Shown piece after piece: positions 1 through 13,449 of a stretch of 64,000 nucleotides of DNA. The stretch covers positions 62,001-126,000 of the forward strand of contig ML976768.1 in the NCBI GenBank assembly GCA_010015655.1, in the 5' to 3' direction. Both the position numbers and the translations under genes were made by a program. This stretch comes from Bimuria novae-zelandiae CBS 107.79. Its lineage: Eukaryota; Ascomycota; Dothideomycetes; Pleosporales; Didymosphaeriaceae. Under the pieces are notes generated by a model. It saw only the letters and a list, made by a program, of their open reading frames with translations, had not been told where the DNA came from and made no database searches. Each line of letters begins with the position of its first letter. Positions within the stretch are counted from its first letter, which is position 1.

Positions 1-148
1 GGATTTTATCCGTATCCGTTCCGTTCCATAACTCCATGGAACTCCATGGAGAAGTGGCACTAACCAACTGTAGTATAGCACCTACCTACTCAAATTAGTC
101 GTAACGTACGTGTAGTAACCTAACATTGCGCGGTTGTTAGAGGTTTTA
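1..148. other. Left flank of gypsy-1, no gene seen
   Basis: Normal-GC to AT-mixed sequence outside the first LTR. Bases 1-60 hold a pyrimidine-rich stretch with repeated ATCCGT/TTCCGTTCC words and a doubled CTCCATGGA. A related stretch occurs in inverted orientation near 30404-30460, next to another truncated transposon. No coding frame is recognisable. The last five bases (144-148, TTTTA) are the target-site duplication of gypsy-1. Confidence 0.5.
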
Positions 149-563
149 TGTTAAGATCTATTGAGATCCAACATGACGCGGACGGGGCACTGGCACTTAT
201 CCGTGCGCCTAGCTAAGATTCCTGACTTAGCCACGAGTCACGTGACAAGTCACGCGTCCCAGAAATATCTTGTCACATGGGACTTTGGGACTCTTAGGAT
301 TATTAGGATTCATAGGACAGGACTTATATATAGAAACGTTAAAGATAGACTTTCTATCTTTATATTTAACCTCGTTTATAAATCTATTATTTAGATTATA
401 CTTAGACTTTTATTAATTTATTTATAACCGCGTACTACTTTTAATACTAATACCGTATTAATACTCGTAAGCTATTAGTAAATCCTTTTTTTACCTTATT
501 AGTACTCTTGCCTAAGAACTAATCTTAATCCTACAGGACTAGCTACCCCTTAGGAATTTAATA
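149..563 (+). repeat. gypsy-1 5' LTR
   Basis: Begins TGTTAAGATC and ends in TTAATA, a RIP-mutated form of the TTAACA seen at the other copy. It pairs with 14012-14433 over its whole length with mostly transition differences and small indels. The last ~130 bp (U5 side) match the gypsy-2 LTR end. Confidence 0.92.
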
Positions 564-978
564 TTTTAAACCCCCTTAAAATAAGTACTATAAGAACTCT
601 TACCTCTTTTATAGCTTCTAATAGCACTAGTGTCTAACTAATAAAAGACGGTAAAAATAAGACGTATAAATCTAATTTATATAATAGTAATTATAAGCTT
701 CTTAATATATAATTACTATAACTAGACTTATACTTCTTCAACTAAAATACTAATTTTAATAATTAGAAGAAATTTACTATTATAGTAATATATATATAAG
801 GAGTAGTCGAAGAGTAGATCTGCCTATTTCTAGTTAAATGGATAGATATGGACTATAAGAACTAGGACGAGGACTATATAAATAGCTATACTAACGTAGT
901 TAATATTATTAAGGACTACCCTAACTTTAAGAAGTGCCTTAAGCAACTATTTAGAATTACTAACAAAAATACTATAAC
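564..978 (+). pseudogene. gypsy-1 gag, first part (interrupted)
   Basis: Aligns codon by codon with the start of the gypsy-2 gag (17388 onward): the region corresponding to PDLYNSNRTLLDTWLLQLDLYFF is at about 668-740, with stops in place of Trp, Gln and Arg codons. The frame is broken at 978 by copia-1 and resumes at 8650, where it continues the gypsy-2 colinear match. This is the capsid-forming Gag of a Ty3-type element and cannot make a protein now. Confidence 0.85.
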
Positions 979-1178
979 TATCGGTATACACATATCCCAT
1001 CGCCTAAGGCTACTTAATACTCCCTAACGTACTGCCTCGATCCTACTTTAGTCCGACTCGCACCGAGCCCATGTATACCTTCGTAGCACCCACGTTTATA
1101 GATAGAATATACTAATAGCAATATACAAGACAATTATTACTATTATTACCCGTACAATCGTATAAAGGCCTACTAACA
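979..1178 (+). repeat. copia-1 5' LTR (200 bp)
   Basis: Pairs with 8445-8644. The expected TG start is TA here, a RIP-type change; the end is CA. Differences between the two LTRs are mainly C/T and G/A transitions. Confidence 0.93.
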
Positions 1179-3785
1179 CTAATTAGTAATTATATAGTAG
1201 TTATAAATAGTTAGGTTAAAAGAAATAGAGCTTATAACTTTATACGTTCCCTAATTATTTATATTAATAATAGAGTTATCTATACTAAGTTTACTATTAG
1301 CTATATTAGGCGTCTTATATAGCTTAAGACTAATTATTCTAGCTATATTAAAGCATTTTAAAATATAGTTTATATATATACTAACCCCTATTTAGTCGCG
1401 CTTAACCTGTGTATAATCTAAAACTACTAATAAGTCCTTAGCAAATATAGCTAGCACGACATATATTAATAATAATAAATAGTAAAAAAAATAGCTAGTA
1501 ATAATAAAGGCTATACGCTTACACGAGAGGAGTTACTAAAACCTACTAATTTAAAGGTAAGAAAGTAGCGTTATATTAACCTAAAAACCTAGGATAATAA
1601 GATTAAAGCCCTAGATAATAAGGTAAACGTAACTATAGCAACGACGTATATCACGCGCGCGATTACGGACTACACAGATTAGCCTATAGTAGATGTAGAG
1701 CTCTTTAGTAAGTTCTATTAGGACTTTAAAGGATAAACTAAAGCCATATTCTGGCGTGCGTATACGGTATATACTAAGGAACTAAAGTAGATCCTCTACT
1801 TTAAGGGCGTGTACACTAGTTATATTAATATATTACTAAGTAAAGCTATAGCTAAATTACTGCGTATAGAAGATTACCTAAAGTAGCTAGATAATTAGTT
1901 CTAATTTATTACTTTTAATAAGCGGTTAGCCGCGTATATACTATAAGAGTAGATAATACTAAGATAATATACTATAGGATTAGTATAACCTATAAACGTA
2001 AAGATAGTAGGTTAGACCTAGAGCCAAACCTCTATAAAGGTAGGAGACTAGAATGTAGAGGATTAAAGAACCTACGCTTAAAATAAAATACGCGTCTAGA
2101 ATTAAGCTAATTAATAATTAAATTAAGGATAATAGCTTATAAAACTACTTATAGACATAATTAAATAGATACTATAGGTAGACTAGTACCAGCAAAGTTA
2201 ATAACCTCCTTTTTATATAATAATTTTAATAAATTCCGCGAATATATACTAGTATATTTATAACGTTAAAAAGGATAAAGCGTCCCTCAAATTATGCCCT
2301 TAGGTAACACAGACTCGTATAGGATAATTCTCCTAATTAGGTTTAATAATAAGAAACTATATCTAAAGATAATTAATATCTTTACTAAGATATAGGACCG
2401 TAAGAAGAAGTACACAAGGAAGCTATATAACCTCCTAAATAATAAGCTAAAAATCTTTTATAGTATCTGCTATCACGTAAATATCTATCTAGACTAATTT
2501 TATATAGTCTTTTCACGGATCTTAGAAGGCTGTGCATAAGAGTATTATCTCTACTTTATTAATTAGTAAATAGATATATTCCTAACTATGTACATAAACT
2601 TAAGAACTACTTTAATATAAATATTAATTATAGCTACTACTACACAGACTAGATAACGATATTTTTTATTAAAGTTTATAAGAAGAACCCTAATAAGACA
2701 CCCTATAAAGTTCCTAATATTATGCTAAACAAGCTCTAGTTATATTAGAAGACTCTTAGCTAGTAGTATATAAGAGAATATGCGCTTTAGATAACTATAA
2801 TTATAGCATGCTAGGGCGTTAAAGAGTTTATAATAGCGCTTTATAGGCTATCCCTAAAGTATAAGGTCTTATTTAGAAATTTATAATCTTTAATTAAAAA
2901 CTTGCTTGCTATAACTACCTCTATTAACTTTATTAAGGTAAACTATAATAACTAGTACTACTTAGACTATTAATATACTAATAATAGCTCTAGAAGAACG
3001 TGAGAGGATTATAATTTATAAAATATATAAAGTAAGTTTATTAGTAAATATAGCTAACCTTAGTAGCGTTCTAGAGACAACCTGTAGACTAACGCACCAA
3101 GTAACAAGAAGTACTATATATATAGTAAGACAGGCTATTAGTCTACGAACTATACGCTTAATAAAAAAAAGGTAATTTAAAGTATAGTATATTATATATT
3201 ATAATATTATAGGTAAGTAAATAGAATTTATAATATTTTTTATTGCGTATAAAGGGGAAGAAGTTAACTAGTTCTTTAAAAAGGAGTAAAATGAAGAGAA
3301 AAAGAAAAAAGACTAAAAACTAATAATTAAGTACCTTATAAATTAGTCTTTCTTACACTAGGGAACTAAAAATAATATTTATAAGTATAAAAAACTTATA
3401 ACGCTAGTAATATAGTTCTTTATTAAAGACTACTACTTATAAATTACGTACTAGGGTATTCTCCCTAATACTAGTGCCTCTAATATATTAATAGCTAAAA
3501 AGGAGAAATTTTAGGCGCTTTAAACTAAGAATCTTATAATAACTTTAAACACGTTTACTACTAGAAACGCATTAGTTTAATTTAGTAAAAAAAGTATTAT
3601 TATATTAATTTGAACTATACACGTGCGTATAAAAATAAAAAAAAATTAAATTTAAGATTTTAGATATACTAACCTTATTCCTCCTCTATTTAAAAAACAT
3701 AGATTAGTTACATGTATACTTTAATAATACTATAAATTAGCTAGTATAAGGAAAAGCAACCTTCTTAGTAATTTATAAATAGGGA
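1179..3785 (+). pseudogene. copia-1 gag and early pol remains
   Basis: Heavily RIP-mutated coding relic between the 5' LTR and the pogo insertion. By position it should hold gag, protease and the start of integrase. No frame stays open beyond about 60 codons and individual domains cannot be placed with confidence. AT content is very high and most stops are TAA or TAG. Confidence 0.6.
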
Positions 3786-3787
3786 TA

Positions 3788-3841
3788 ACGTGTTTTATAA
3801 GCGAGTGCGCATTACAAGCGAGTGCGCACCCCACTAACTTT
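3788..3841 (+). repeat. pogo-1 left terminal inverted repeat
   Basis: 54 bp, identical to the reverse complement of 5580-5633. It carries a 13-bp internal direct repeat. It is GC-rich compared with the mutated interior and still has several CA dinucleotides that RIP usually removes. Confidence 0.93.
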
Positions 3842-3867
3842 TCGTAACGCGTAAACTTCTACCTACT

Positions 3868-5490
3868 ATGGCGCCCCTAACTAAAGCCCAGCTAGCTTCT
3901 TATGAGGCTAATATACACCTTGCTATATTAGCTCTTTAGTAAAATTAATTTTAAAGTAAGGTAGTCGCTATATAGACGTTTAATATTTCTTAAGATATAC
4001 TCCACCGCTAACGCGCTAGTAAGCCTGCCCGACGCGATTGTTAGCCTAACTTAAAGAAGCTTACCTAGCTAGAAGAGGAGGTAATTATTAGGTACATACT
4101 CGGCCTAGACCAGCGTGGATTTGCGCCTACGTACGCGACTGTACGTAATATGGCTAATAAGCTACTTACTACGCGTGGCGAAGGTTAGGTTAGCGTCCAC
4201 TGGCCACGCAACTTTGTTAAGCGTATAGACAGCCTTACGACGCGATTTAATTAAGCGTATAATAGGTAAAGAGCTCTATGCAAGGATCCTGTGTTAATTA
4301 GGAGCTAGTTTAACCTTGTAAAGTAGACAAAGGCTAAGTACGGCATCTATAATAAGGACGTCTATAACTTTAACGAGGTTGGCTTTATAATAGGCAAGAT
4401 TATAACTTAGCTTGTTATAATAGGGTTAGAGAGGAGAGGCTAGCTAAAGGCTATTTAGCTAGGTAATCGCGAGTGCACGACAGTAATCTAGGGAATTAAC
4501 GCTACTAGCTAGGCTATCCCGCCATTTATTATCTTTGCTAGCTAGCACCACCTATCTGCCTAGTACGAGGAGGATATCCTACGCGACTAGGCTATCGCTA
4601 TTAGCGATAATAGCTAGATAACTAATAAGATTAGAGTTAAGTGGCTAAAGCACTTTATTAAGTATATAAAGGGCAAGATAGTTAGGGCGCGTTAGCTGCT
4701 TATCCTTAATAGCTATAAGAGCCACTACTCTCTCAAGTTTCAAGAGCTCTGTAAGGAGAATAATATCTACACGCTCTATATGCCACCACACTTATCCTAC
4801 CTACTATAGCTACTTAACGTTAGCTATTTCTTGCCATTAAAGCGCGCGTATAGCTACTAGATTAAGAGCCTAATGCGCGACTATATTAACTATATTACGA
4901 AGCTTAAGTTTCTACCAGCCTTTAAGGTAGCCTTTACGCAATTATTTACAGTAGCTAATATCTACTTAGCCTTTTGAGGTGCAGGCCTTATTCCTCTCCA
5001 GCCAAACGTTATTCTATTAAAACTAGATGTGCAGCTCTGTACGCCTACTCCTCTAACTACTATAGAGGCTCTCTAAGAGGCTCGAACACTAAGCAACGTA
5101 CACGAGCTTAATGCTTAATTAATATTAATACGTAATTGCGTATAGTGGCATAAGAGCTCGTCGCTAGCCTTAATTATTAAGGCAATTAGCTAGCTTAAGA
5201 AGGGGGTAGAGGTAATAATGCTCTTAGCTAAGCTAATGCGCGATCGGATCACCAGCCTTAAGAGAGCTAATAAGGTAGTAATAAAGCGTAGGTAGCGCAA
5301 GAAGAAGCAGATATAAAGGTAGGGGACCTTAACAAAGGGAGAGGGAAAGGACATACTCGCTTAAAAGGAGGCTAACTAGCAGATAGAGCGTAAACAGCGT
5401 TAAGATATAAAGCGATCAGGCCACAGCCGCCAGGCCCTGGCGCGCTGCAAGAGGTGCAGAGAGACTGGGCATAACTCACGCACGTATAAA
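3868..5490 (+). pseudogene. pogo-type DDE transposase (RIP-killed)
   Basis: Begins at ATG 3868 with a helix-turn-helix of the psq/CENP-B kind (MAPLTKAQLASYEANI...). A second DNA-binding part contains WPRNFVKR (about 4200-4224). The DDE_1 core includes [12 protein letters not shown] (about 4699-4734), where family members have D-G-H/K-S-H, so the catalytic Asp is Asn here. Next comes MPPHLSYLL followed by the degraded QPLDV-type block near 4780-4850. A C-terminal CCHC knuckle (CKRCRETGHNSRTY, about 5440-5481) has lost its last Cys to Tyr. Many in-frame stops: not functional. Confidence 0.88.
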
Positions 5491-5579
5491 AAGATACTTT
5501 AGATATTACTTAATCTATCTTATTAATATCTAGATATTATCTCTTAACGTGGTTGAGATATTTATATATAGAGGTGTAT

Positions 5580-5633
5580 AAAGTTAGTGGGGTGCGCACT
5601 CGCTTGTAATGCGCACTCGCTTATAAAACACGT
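5580..5633 (-). repeat. pogo-1 right terminal inverted repeat
   Basis: Reverse complement of 3788-3841 with no mismatch over 54 bp; followed by the TA duplication at 5634-5635. Confidence 0.93.
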
Positions 5634-5639
5634 TATTTA

Positions 5640-8400
5640 TAGTTTTACCTAAGCAAGATAGAGCACGCGTAAGTATTTTTATAAAAACTAAGCTCTAACG
5701 TCTATATTATAGGTTTAGGTACTTAGCTATTAAATAGCTAATATAATTACTTAAATATATAAAATATAATAATATAAATAAATAACTACTTCGCGAGATC
5801 TAAAAGTTTTACTATTATTATAAAGTATATAATTTAGCGCTACGATAATTTAAATTCTAGCTAAAAAATAATTAGCAATTTAACTTTAAAATTTTTATAA
5901 ATATAGTATAATTGAGTAGGAAGCTAATACTTTGCGTAATTAATTTAGCTATAACCTTTAATAGCGCTTAATTTCTACGATCTATAAGTGCGAAAGACAC
6001 CTAGGAGGTAATCTATTTACTATAGATTAATACGTACTAAGGGCTACTAGACATTATTACCTATAACGCAGGTACCAACATCGCATCTATTAAGTTTAGA
6101 TCTAAGGTAAAGATTATATAGGAATTACCTATAAATAGGTACTAGTAGAGGCTTACTAGTCTATTATTAAGGTGGAAAGGTACCATGCACCTCTTAGACG
6201 CGCGTACGAGATTATAAGGGTAGAGCTCAACTCTAGTACTAGCGACGTCACAGTGCTACAGATGGCAGTTAAGGCCGTTAACAATACCACTGGCCCAGAC
6301 GGACTTATATCTACGCTGCTCGTCTTTGGCGCATACCCTTGGGTATCTATAGACTCGCCACTATTACTATTAATAATACGTCGCGCTAAAGTAATCTAGA
6401 AAGCGATAAAGGCGCTGCGGAGGGCCGTAGCAGAACGTATAGTAAGTAACGCACTTAACACTAGGAATGGGCTAAATATAGATAAGTTACTCTTACTACC
6501 TCTATAGAGTAAGGTAATAGTATAACGTAAGAAGAATGGATGGCAAGGGCCGTATAAGATTATTAACATAAAGGATTACGATGTTACTGTAAATATAGTT
6601 AATAGCCTAATAACGTTCTAATCTATAGTTGTAAAACCTTACTACCAAGACACGACTATAGACGTGATTCTAGCTATAGATAAAGGGGAAGGACTAACTA
6701 CTACTAAATAGTAGCTACTAGTAGCTATATAGCTAACCTAGCCACGCAAGCGGGGCCGCCCGCCTAGATCTAAGAATAAACGTATAGTGTAATACCTAAC
6801 GAGGAAGGAGGAGGATAATTACACACTAGCTATTAAGCTATATAATAATAACGTAATTAACACCTTAGGCACCCCTTTTAAAATATCTAACAAAAATAAA
6901 TAAATAACCTTATTAGCTATAAAATATTTAGTTTTAAGCTATTTAACTTAACTATATATAATAAGTATTATATCTTTAAGTCGCGTATAGTTTGCGAAGT
7001 TAAAGGCAAGACTATAGTCTTATATAAAAAATTATAACTTATTATTTAAGGCTATAATAATAAGGGTAAATATAAAATCCTAACGTAGTTACTAACTATC
7101 TAATAAGCTAGTTAGCGCTTAATACTAGCCCTAGCACCTATATTACTTACTAAAGGCATGTTTATAGAACTACGCGATATTACATAGGCATACCTATACG
7201 TATAAATTAAACTATTTTATATAATTTTAGCGTACCTACCTACAGAGCTTATAATAAAGTATCCTGAGGGTATAATTATTCGCGTGATTAAGCCACTATA
7301 TAGAATCGTAGAGGCAAGAGTTTACTAGTATACTAGATACTAAGGATACTATTATAAAGAGCTTAATATAGCTATATCTACGTATAATCTATGCCTCTTA
7401 ATCACGAACGGAGAACTAGAAACGTTTAGTATAGTAGATCTATAAATAAATAATATACTTATAATTATAATACTTATATTTTTTTGCGTAAAGGATGCCC
7501 CGCTCTAAAAAACTAACTTTTAAGCTAAGCTAAAGAAGAAACTATTTAAAGAGGTAGTACTAGAGTCTAATAAATATACTCTTACGTTACGTAAAAACGC
7601 TATTTAACTAACGTAAAAGGGGCAACGAGCTAAGATTAATACTATTAATTTAAAAGTAATAAATTAAGTATAAAAATATGCAGAGTACCGCACGCGTGGC
7701 AAGTATATTACTTTTATTTATTAACCTAAAGTATCTTTTAATCTTTCTGTAACTGCGCAAATACAGTAACCTATAGATATAGACTATAAGAAACTTAATT
7801 ACTAGCTAAATTAATAAGCTAAGAACTTATAATAAGGATTACAGTATATTCCCCTTAATCTTACTATAGCTAAATTAATAGTATTTATAAATAGTTCTTT
7901 TATAAATAACTAAGACCTTAGCTTATAGCTAGGGTATCTACTTATCCTTGTTAATAAGTCTAGTAGACAAGACAATACGTTTAATATACGTAGTAACATA
8001 ATTTATTAGAGTTTAATTAAATATAAACGCGTTACTAAAAGCGTTTTAGTATTAAAGATATATAGTATAGTTAGTAGCGTTAATATTGCTATTACTACCT
8101 TAATAATACTTAAGATAATTATAGAACGCCTTGGTCTACTATTAATCCTACTTATTATATATATAGACTTATACTTACTATATAAGTGCCTTATTAAACT
8201 TAGCACCACGAATAAGAAGCACCTAATAATTAATATTATAGTACTTTAATAGTTATATAAGCGCCGCGAGATCGCGGAGATCTAATAAATTAATAGTAAA
8301 GATAATCCTATAAATATATTTATAAAAGCCACGCTAAATCGCGTACTTAAATAATTTATTAATAGTAACATGCTATTAATATGAGTAAAGGGATCTGTGT
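5640..8400 (+). pseudogene. copia-1 pol remains: integrase, reverse transcriptase, RNase H
   Basis: The longest open piece (6172-6399) reads ERYHAPLRRAYEII and continues with MAVKAVNNTTGPDGL, typical of the integrase core of a fungal copia family in which these words recur. It is followed by a GPYKI/VKPYYQD tail (about 6550-6650) and a basic KRGRPPR stretch (about 6748-6768). From 7640 a copia RNase H can be followed: YRTRGKYITFIYQPK, then DLS-LGYLL, KRVTKSVL and YKRREIAEI in order, ending near 8380. Catalytic Asp codons are largely changed to Asn codons. Confidence 0.85.
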
Positions 8401-8444
8401 AGCGATCTATAGAATAGTATACTATAATAATAAAAGGTTGCTAG

Positions 8445-8644
8445 TGTTAGTATACACATATTCTATTACCTAAGGCTACTTAATGCTGCCTAACGTACTG
8501 CCTTAATCCTACTTTGGTCCGACTCGCACTGAGCCTATCTATACCTTCGTAGCACCCACGTTCATAGATAGAATATACCAATAGCAATATATAGAACAAT
8601 TGTTACTATTATCACCCGTACGATCGTACAAAGGCCTACCAACA
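8445..8644 (+). repeat. copia-1 3' LTR (200 bp)
   Basis: Begins TGTTAGTATACAC and ends CCAACA; pairs with 979-1178 and is followed by ATAAC, the same five bases that precede the 5' LTR. Confidence 0.93.
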
Positions 8645-8649
8645 ATAAC

Positions 8650-11600
8650 TAAATAAGCTATTTAGATAATTAAGTAATAATAATTTATAGCTAAATATAC
8701 AGCTAAATTTCGCAAGAATACTATGTAGGTTAAGTAAAAAGAAGAATCCCTTAAGGCTATATATAAGCAAGGACTTAATTATAGGATATAAAAGAACTCC
8801 TACGCAGTAGCATAAAATTAAAACTTTTAAGAAACTATATAAAGAATTAATTAAAATTAATAGAGAATAGTTTACGCTACAAGAAGAGCTTCGCAGAAAC
8901 CTAAGAAACGCTAGCTTTGGTAGAGTAGCACCTATAGTCTACAGAGCACTGCTTAAAGTACCTTAACGTTAGTAAAACGACTTTTATAGTTACTAGCTAA
9001 TAAAAAAGATCTAATTTAATAATTTAGAAAAGGAAACAGAAAAGGTTCTAAGCCCTTAAATGCCTAATAATAACTATATATAACTCTTAAATAAAACATA
9101 ATTACTAAGGACTAAGACGCGTACCTGCTTTATATAGAAAAAACTAAGACATATTACTAAGAACTATAGATCCAAAAATAAAATTCTCAGTTAGTTAAAT
9201 GTACTAACTCTCAATAATAATTTAGACGACGAAGAATTAAAGGTAATACTTACTATCACGTAATCTAATATCCTAGACAAAGACTTAACGTAATTAGAAT
9301 TACTAGACTCCCGCATATACAAGAATGCTAATAACAAAGGTTTAGATAAAAGAAACAAGCTAATACAATATTTTCTTACACTATACTTAAATATAAGATT
9401 ACCTCTAAAGGAAGTTAAATAATAGAACCTTTTTAACTTTTTAGAAACGTAATAACCTAGAGAAGGAGACTTTAAATACTTAGTAATAAAAACTAAATAT
9501 ATTACGTATCTACTAAAATAAATTAGCCTAATTAGTAAGGTCGCGCGAGAATTCGTAGACTATAAATATAAATATTAGGACCTACGTAAAACATATATTA
9601 TAGACGAAAATAATTATAAAAGTACTACCTAGACTACTAAAACCCTAATTAGAGTACCCTTTAATAGAGATACTATATATAACTAATATACTATACACTA
9701 CGCAGGGAAGCAAGAAAGATATTTTTTAAATTAAAATTAATAATATTAATAGGAACAGTTTAATTACTTAGTTATAAAATGTAATATATACCTTTAAGAT
9801 AAACGCGGAACTTAGTACTTCTTATATCTAAATAAAGCTACTAATAATATATTAATAAAATAGTAAACATGCCTCTACCTAAATTATAGGAAATATAAGT
9901 AGGATAAAGTACTCTACGGATTTAGACTAAGGAACTGCTATAAAGAACTAGTACGCCTAGATAAAGTAAAGGGAAGAGAGTTTAGGAAAGTAATTTATAT
10001 ATAAAAATAGTACTACAAATAACTGTAAGACAAAGAGAAACTACTAAAGCCTATAAAACTACTAATAGAGAAGTTGTCTTTTCAAGTCTAGGCTTATGTA
10101 AGAATACTCCTTTAAAGTATTAAATACTATAAATAGTTAAGTATTAATTAAGCTATTAGTATGGCTTAAAGGAATACAAATAAAGGCTGTGCTAGATTTA
10201 GGAGTATAAGAGAGTTATATATCCCAAAAAGTACTTAATAGAGCAGGACTCTACGAACGCAAGAAGGTAATAACCTACGCAATCTATATTATAAATAGAT
10301 ACCTACTACCTAGCACGCTATAGATTAAATATAAAGTTAAAATAATACTTAAGATCTATAGATACTAGGAAACGATTATCCTTAACGTTTTTAATAAATC
10401 TAGTTATAATATAGTACTAAGAATAGCCTAATTAAAGAAGTATAACCCTACTATTAATTAAAAAAAGAAAACTCTCGTCTTCAAGCACTACAAATATATA
10501 TTATAAGTAGAACTTACGTATTAATAAAGTATAATAGTAGATAAAAAAGCTGTAAATAATATAGTTTCGCGACTAGAAGTTAATATATACAAAATTACGT
10601 TAGCAAACACTAGTAGGAACCACTAGGTTATAGAGCGTAAGAAGATAGACAGCAGCACACTCTATAGAATTCTAGAATGCTATCGAGCATGGAATTATAT
10701 ATTCACCGAGAGACAAGGAAAAGCCAACCTTTTAGAATATTAACCCTAGGATCTCGCGACAGACCTAGTAAAAGGAAAAACGCCACCCTTTAGACTACTA
10801 TACAGTAAGACTAGAAGGGAACTCTAGTAAGAGAAAGAATTTATTAAAATAAACCTCGCGAAAGGCTATATATAACTATTAAAATTACTAGTAGCTAGCC
10901 CTTTTATATTTGTTATAAAGAAAGACGGAATATCACGACTATACGTTAACTACTAAAAGTATAATAATATAATAATTAAAAATTAATGCTTAATACTAAA
11001 TATTTTAGAACTTAGAAACTAACTCTTAAGAGCAAAAATGTTTACTATAATAAACCTATAAGATAGATACTACCTTATATAAACTAAAGAAGGTAACAAG
11101 TAGAGGATAGCGTTTAAATTACGCTATAACTATTTAAATATATAGTTATGCCTTTTAGACTTACTAATGTACCAGCAAATTTCGAAGCACTAGTTAACTA
11201 TATACTTTATAATTATTTAGACATATTTATTATCGCATATATAGACAATACACTTATCTTTTCTAATAATAAATTAGATCACGTTTCTTATATATATATA
11301 GTATTAAAGGTATTAGATAAAGTATATCTTAGGATTAAACTAAAAAAGTATAAATAGCACGTAACTAGACTTAAATTCTTAGGATATATTATTAACACGA
11401 AAGGAATTAAAGTCACACTAAATAAGATTAAATGTATTATAAAGTAGCTAATACTAAAGATAGCTAAGAATATCTAAAAATTCTTAAGATTCTATAGATT
11501 TAATAGATAGTTTATCTAAAACTACGCCAAGGTCACGATACCTTTAACTAATTTTACTAAAAAAGATACACCCTTTACATAGACTAAGGAATGCGAGAAG

Positions 11601-13440
11601 GCATTTTAGTATTAAATAAAAGTATAAACTATAGTATTAGTGCTTATTTATTTTAAGGATAAAGAACTATTATAAATTAAAATAGACGTAAGTGACCTTA
11701 CGATGGGCGCATATACAAGACAAGAGAAAGACGATAAATAACACCCTATTATATACTATTTACGAAAGTTTAGTGGAGCAGAAACGCGATATAACGTATA
11801 TAATAAAGAACTCTATGTAATTATTAAAGTACTTAAACACTAGAGAATCTATATATTTAGGTACATAAGTCTTATAATCTTTATAAATTATAGAAACCTT
11901 ATAAGATTCATAACTACTAAAGAGCTTATATTATAATAGGCAAGATAGTTAAAAATACATAAATAATATAAGCTTAAGATTATCTACACACTAGGAAAGG
12001 ATAACAAACGAGTAAACAGACTTAGTAAATAATATAATCTCACAGAAGAAAAAGCAAAAATATACTTTATAATACTATGATAGAATTTAGATAAATTATT
12101 AGAACCTATAGTAGAGCTTAATTAATTACTTATTACTACACAAAAAGTACCGAAGGATCTATAAACTAAGATTATATAATAATACCACGACAACCCTATA
12201 TATAGACACATAAAAGTTAGAAAGATAATAGAACTCATCTAATAGAATTACTTATTTAGAGGAATAAAGGAAGCAATTATAAAGTATATTTAAAAATATA
12301 TAGACTACTAACGAAACATGAACGCTACACACCTTAAGTATAAAGAGATATAAGTAATCTAGATACTAATATCACTATAAGAAGATATTGCTATAAACTT
12401 TATAATTTAACTATCTAAGTTGAGAGATCTATTAAACGAAATAAGCTACAACGCTATATTAGTAATCGTTTATTAATTTACTAAATACGTAAAACTATTA
12501 CCTAATTAAAAGATAACTACGGCTAAGGAACTTATATTTGTTATCTTAAATTAACTTATATAATACTGCGGCATTCTAAAAACAATTATTAGTAATAGAG
12601 ACAAATTTTTTACTTTAAATTACTAAATAACGCTTATAGTACTTATTGAAATTAAATAAAAGCCATCCACGGCCTATCCCCCACACACGGACGGACTGAC
12701 AGAACGTACGAATTAAATAATTAAGACGTACCTATGCATCTACTATAATACCTAAAAGAATAACTAGATTTTCTAATTACCTATAGCACAGTTAGCATAC
12801 AACAACAAGATATTAGTAATAACAGGATACATACTATTTTATATAAACTATAAAAGACACTAATATCTCTTTAATTAGATATTTCCTACGAATGTTAGGA
12901 CAGAAGTAGCGATTAACATAGCTGAAACTATAAAGAAAATACCTAAATAACTCTAAAGAAATCTTAAGAAAGCTTAACAGCAAAGCATTATATTTACTAA
13001 CTAAAAATAAAAAATAGCACTTTAGCTACAGAAGGCTGATAAAGCATATCTACTTATAAAAAATCTTTAAACCTAAAAAAAAGCACAGAACACTAAATTA
13101 AATTAAGGTTAAACTATTTATTATTTCTAAATAAATATCACTAGTTAACTACTAATTAGAACTACTACTAAATGCGAAAATACAACTTAGTATTTTATAT
13201 AGACTAATTAGAACTTGAAGTTCATTAACACTAGTTAGAATAACCTTTTATTATTAACCTAAGGAAGAAAACAAATTTAAAGTTAAATAAATACTATAAT
13301 ACATAGATTAGCCACGTATATATCTTATTAAATAAAAAGGTTACTTACACAGCGAAGATACTTAGGAAATAAAGGGCCAATTATAACATTATTAAGAACG
13401 AATTTAATATTACTAGCGCACCATTACGTAGTAAAAGAAA
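8650..13440 (+). pseudogene. gypsy-1 gag-pol remains (after the copia insertion)
   Basis: Colinear with gypsy-2 gag-pol. The reverse transcriptase palm is the clearest part: frame 11148-11357 has MPFRLTNVPANFEALVNYIL and the active-site box AYIDNTLIFS, where one of the paired Asp residues is Asn. RNase H lies around 11690-11860, the HHCC and core of integrase around 12180-12800 (DGLTERTN), and a chromodomain around 13280-13370 (YLIK-KGYLHSEDT). Stops occur every few dozen codons. No active product is possible. Confidence 0.88.
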
Positions 13441-13449
13441 ACGACATTA

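Larger units (their letters stand above)
3788..5633 (+). mobile_element. pogo-1: pogo/Fot-type DNA transposon nested in copia-1
   Basis: Perfect 54-bp terminal inverted repeats at 3788-3841 and 5580-5633 are flanked by TA on both sides (3786-3787 and 5634-5635), the duplication expected for Tc1/mariner-pogo elements. The 1,846-bp element contains one degraded transposase gene in the plus orientation. It sits in the copia-1 pol region. The termini contain the word AAGCGAGTGCGCA twice. Confidence 0.94.
979..8644 (+). mobile_element. copia-1: Ty1/copia retrotransposon nested in gypsy-1
   Basis: Two 200-bp LTRs (979-1178 and 8445-8644) are bounded by the duplication ATAAC (974-978 and 8645-8649). 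The gypsy-1 gag reads straight across when the element is removed, which confirms both ends. Inside, a copia-order polyprotein is recognisable: a gag-like region (about 1200-2100), integrase core (about 5820-6650) and RNase H (about 7640-8380). Length is 7,666 bp including a 1.85-kb pogo insertion. Most codons sensitive to RIP are now stops. Confidence 0.94.

Noticed and set aside
161..394. 77-codon open frame in the first LTR
   Set aside because: Lies within the gypsy-1 5' LTR and is not kept in the 3' LTR; no coding sense.
8006..8209. 67-codon minus frame
   Set aside because: It is the complement of the copia-1 RNase H relic.
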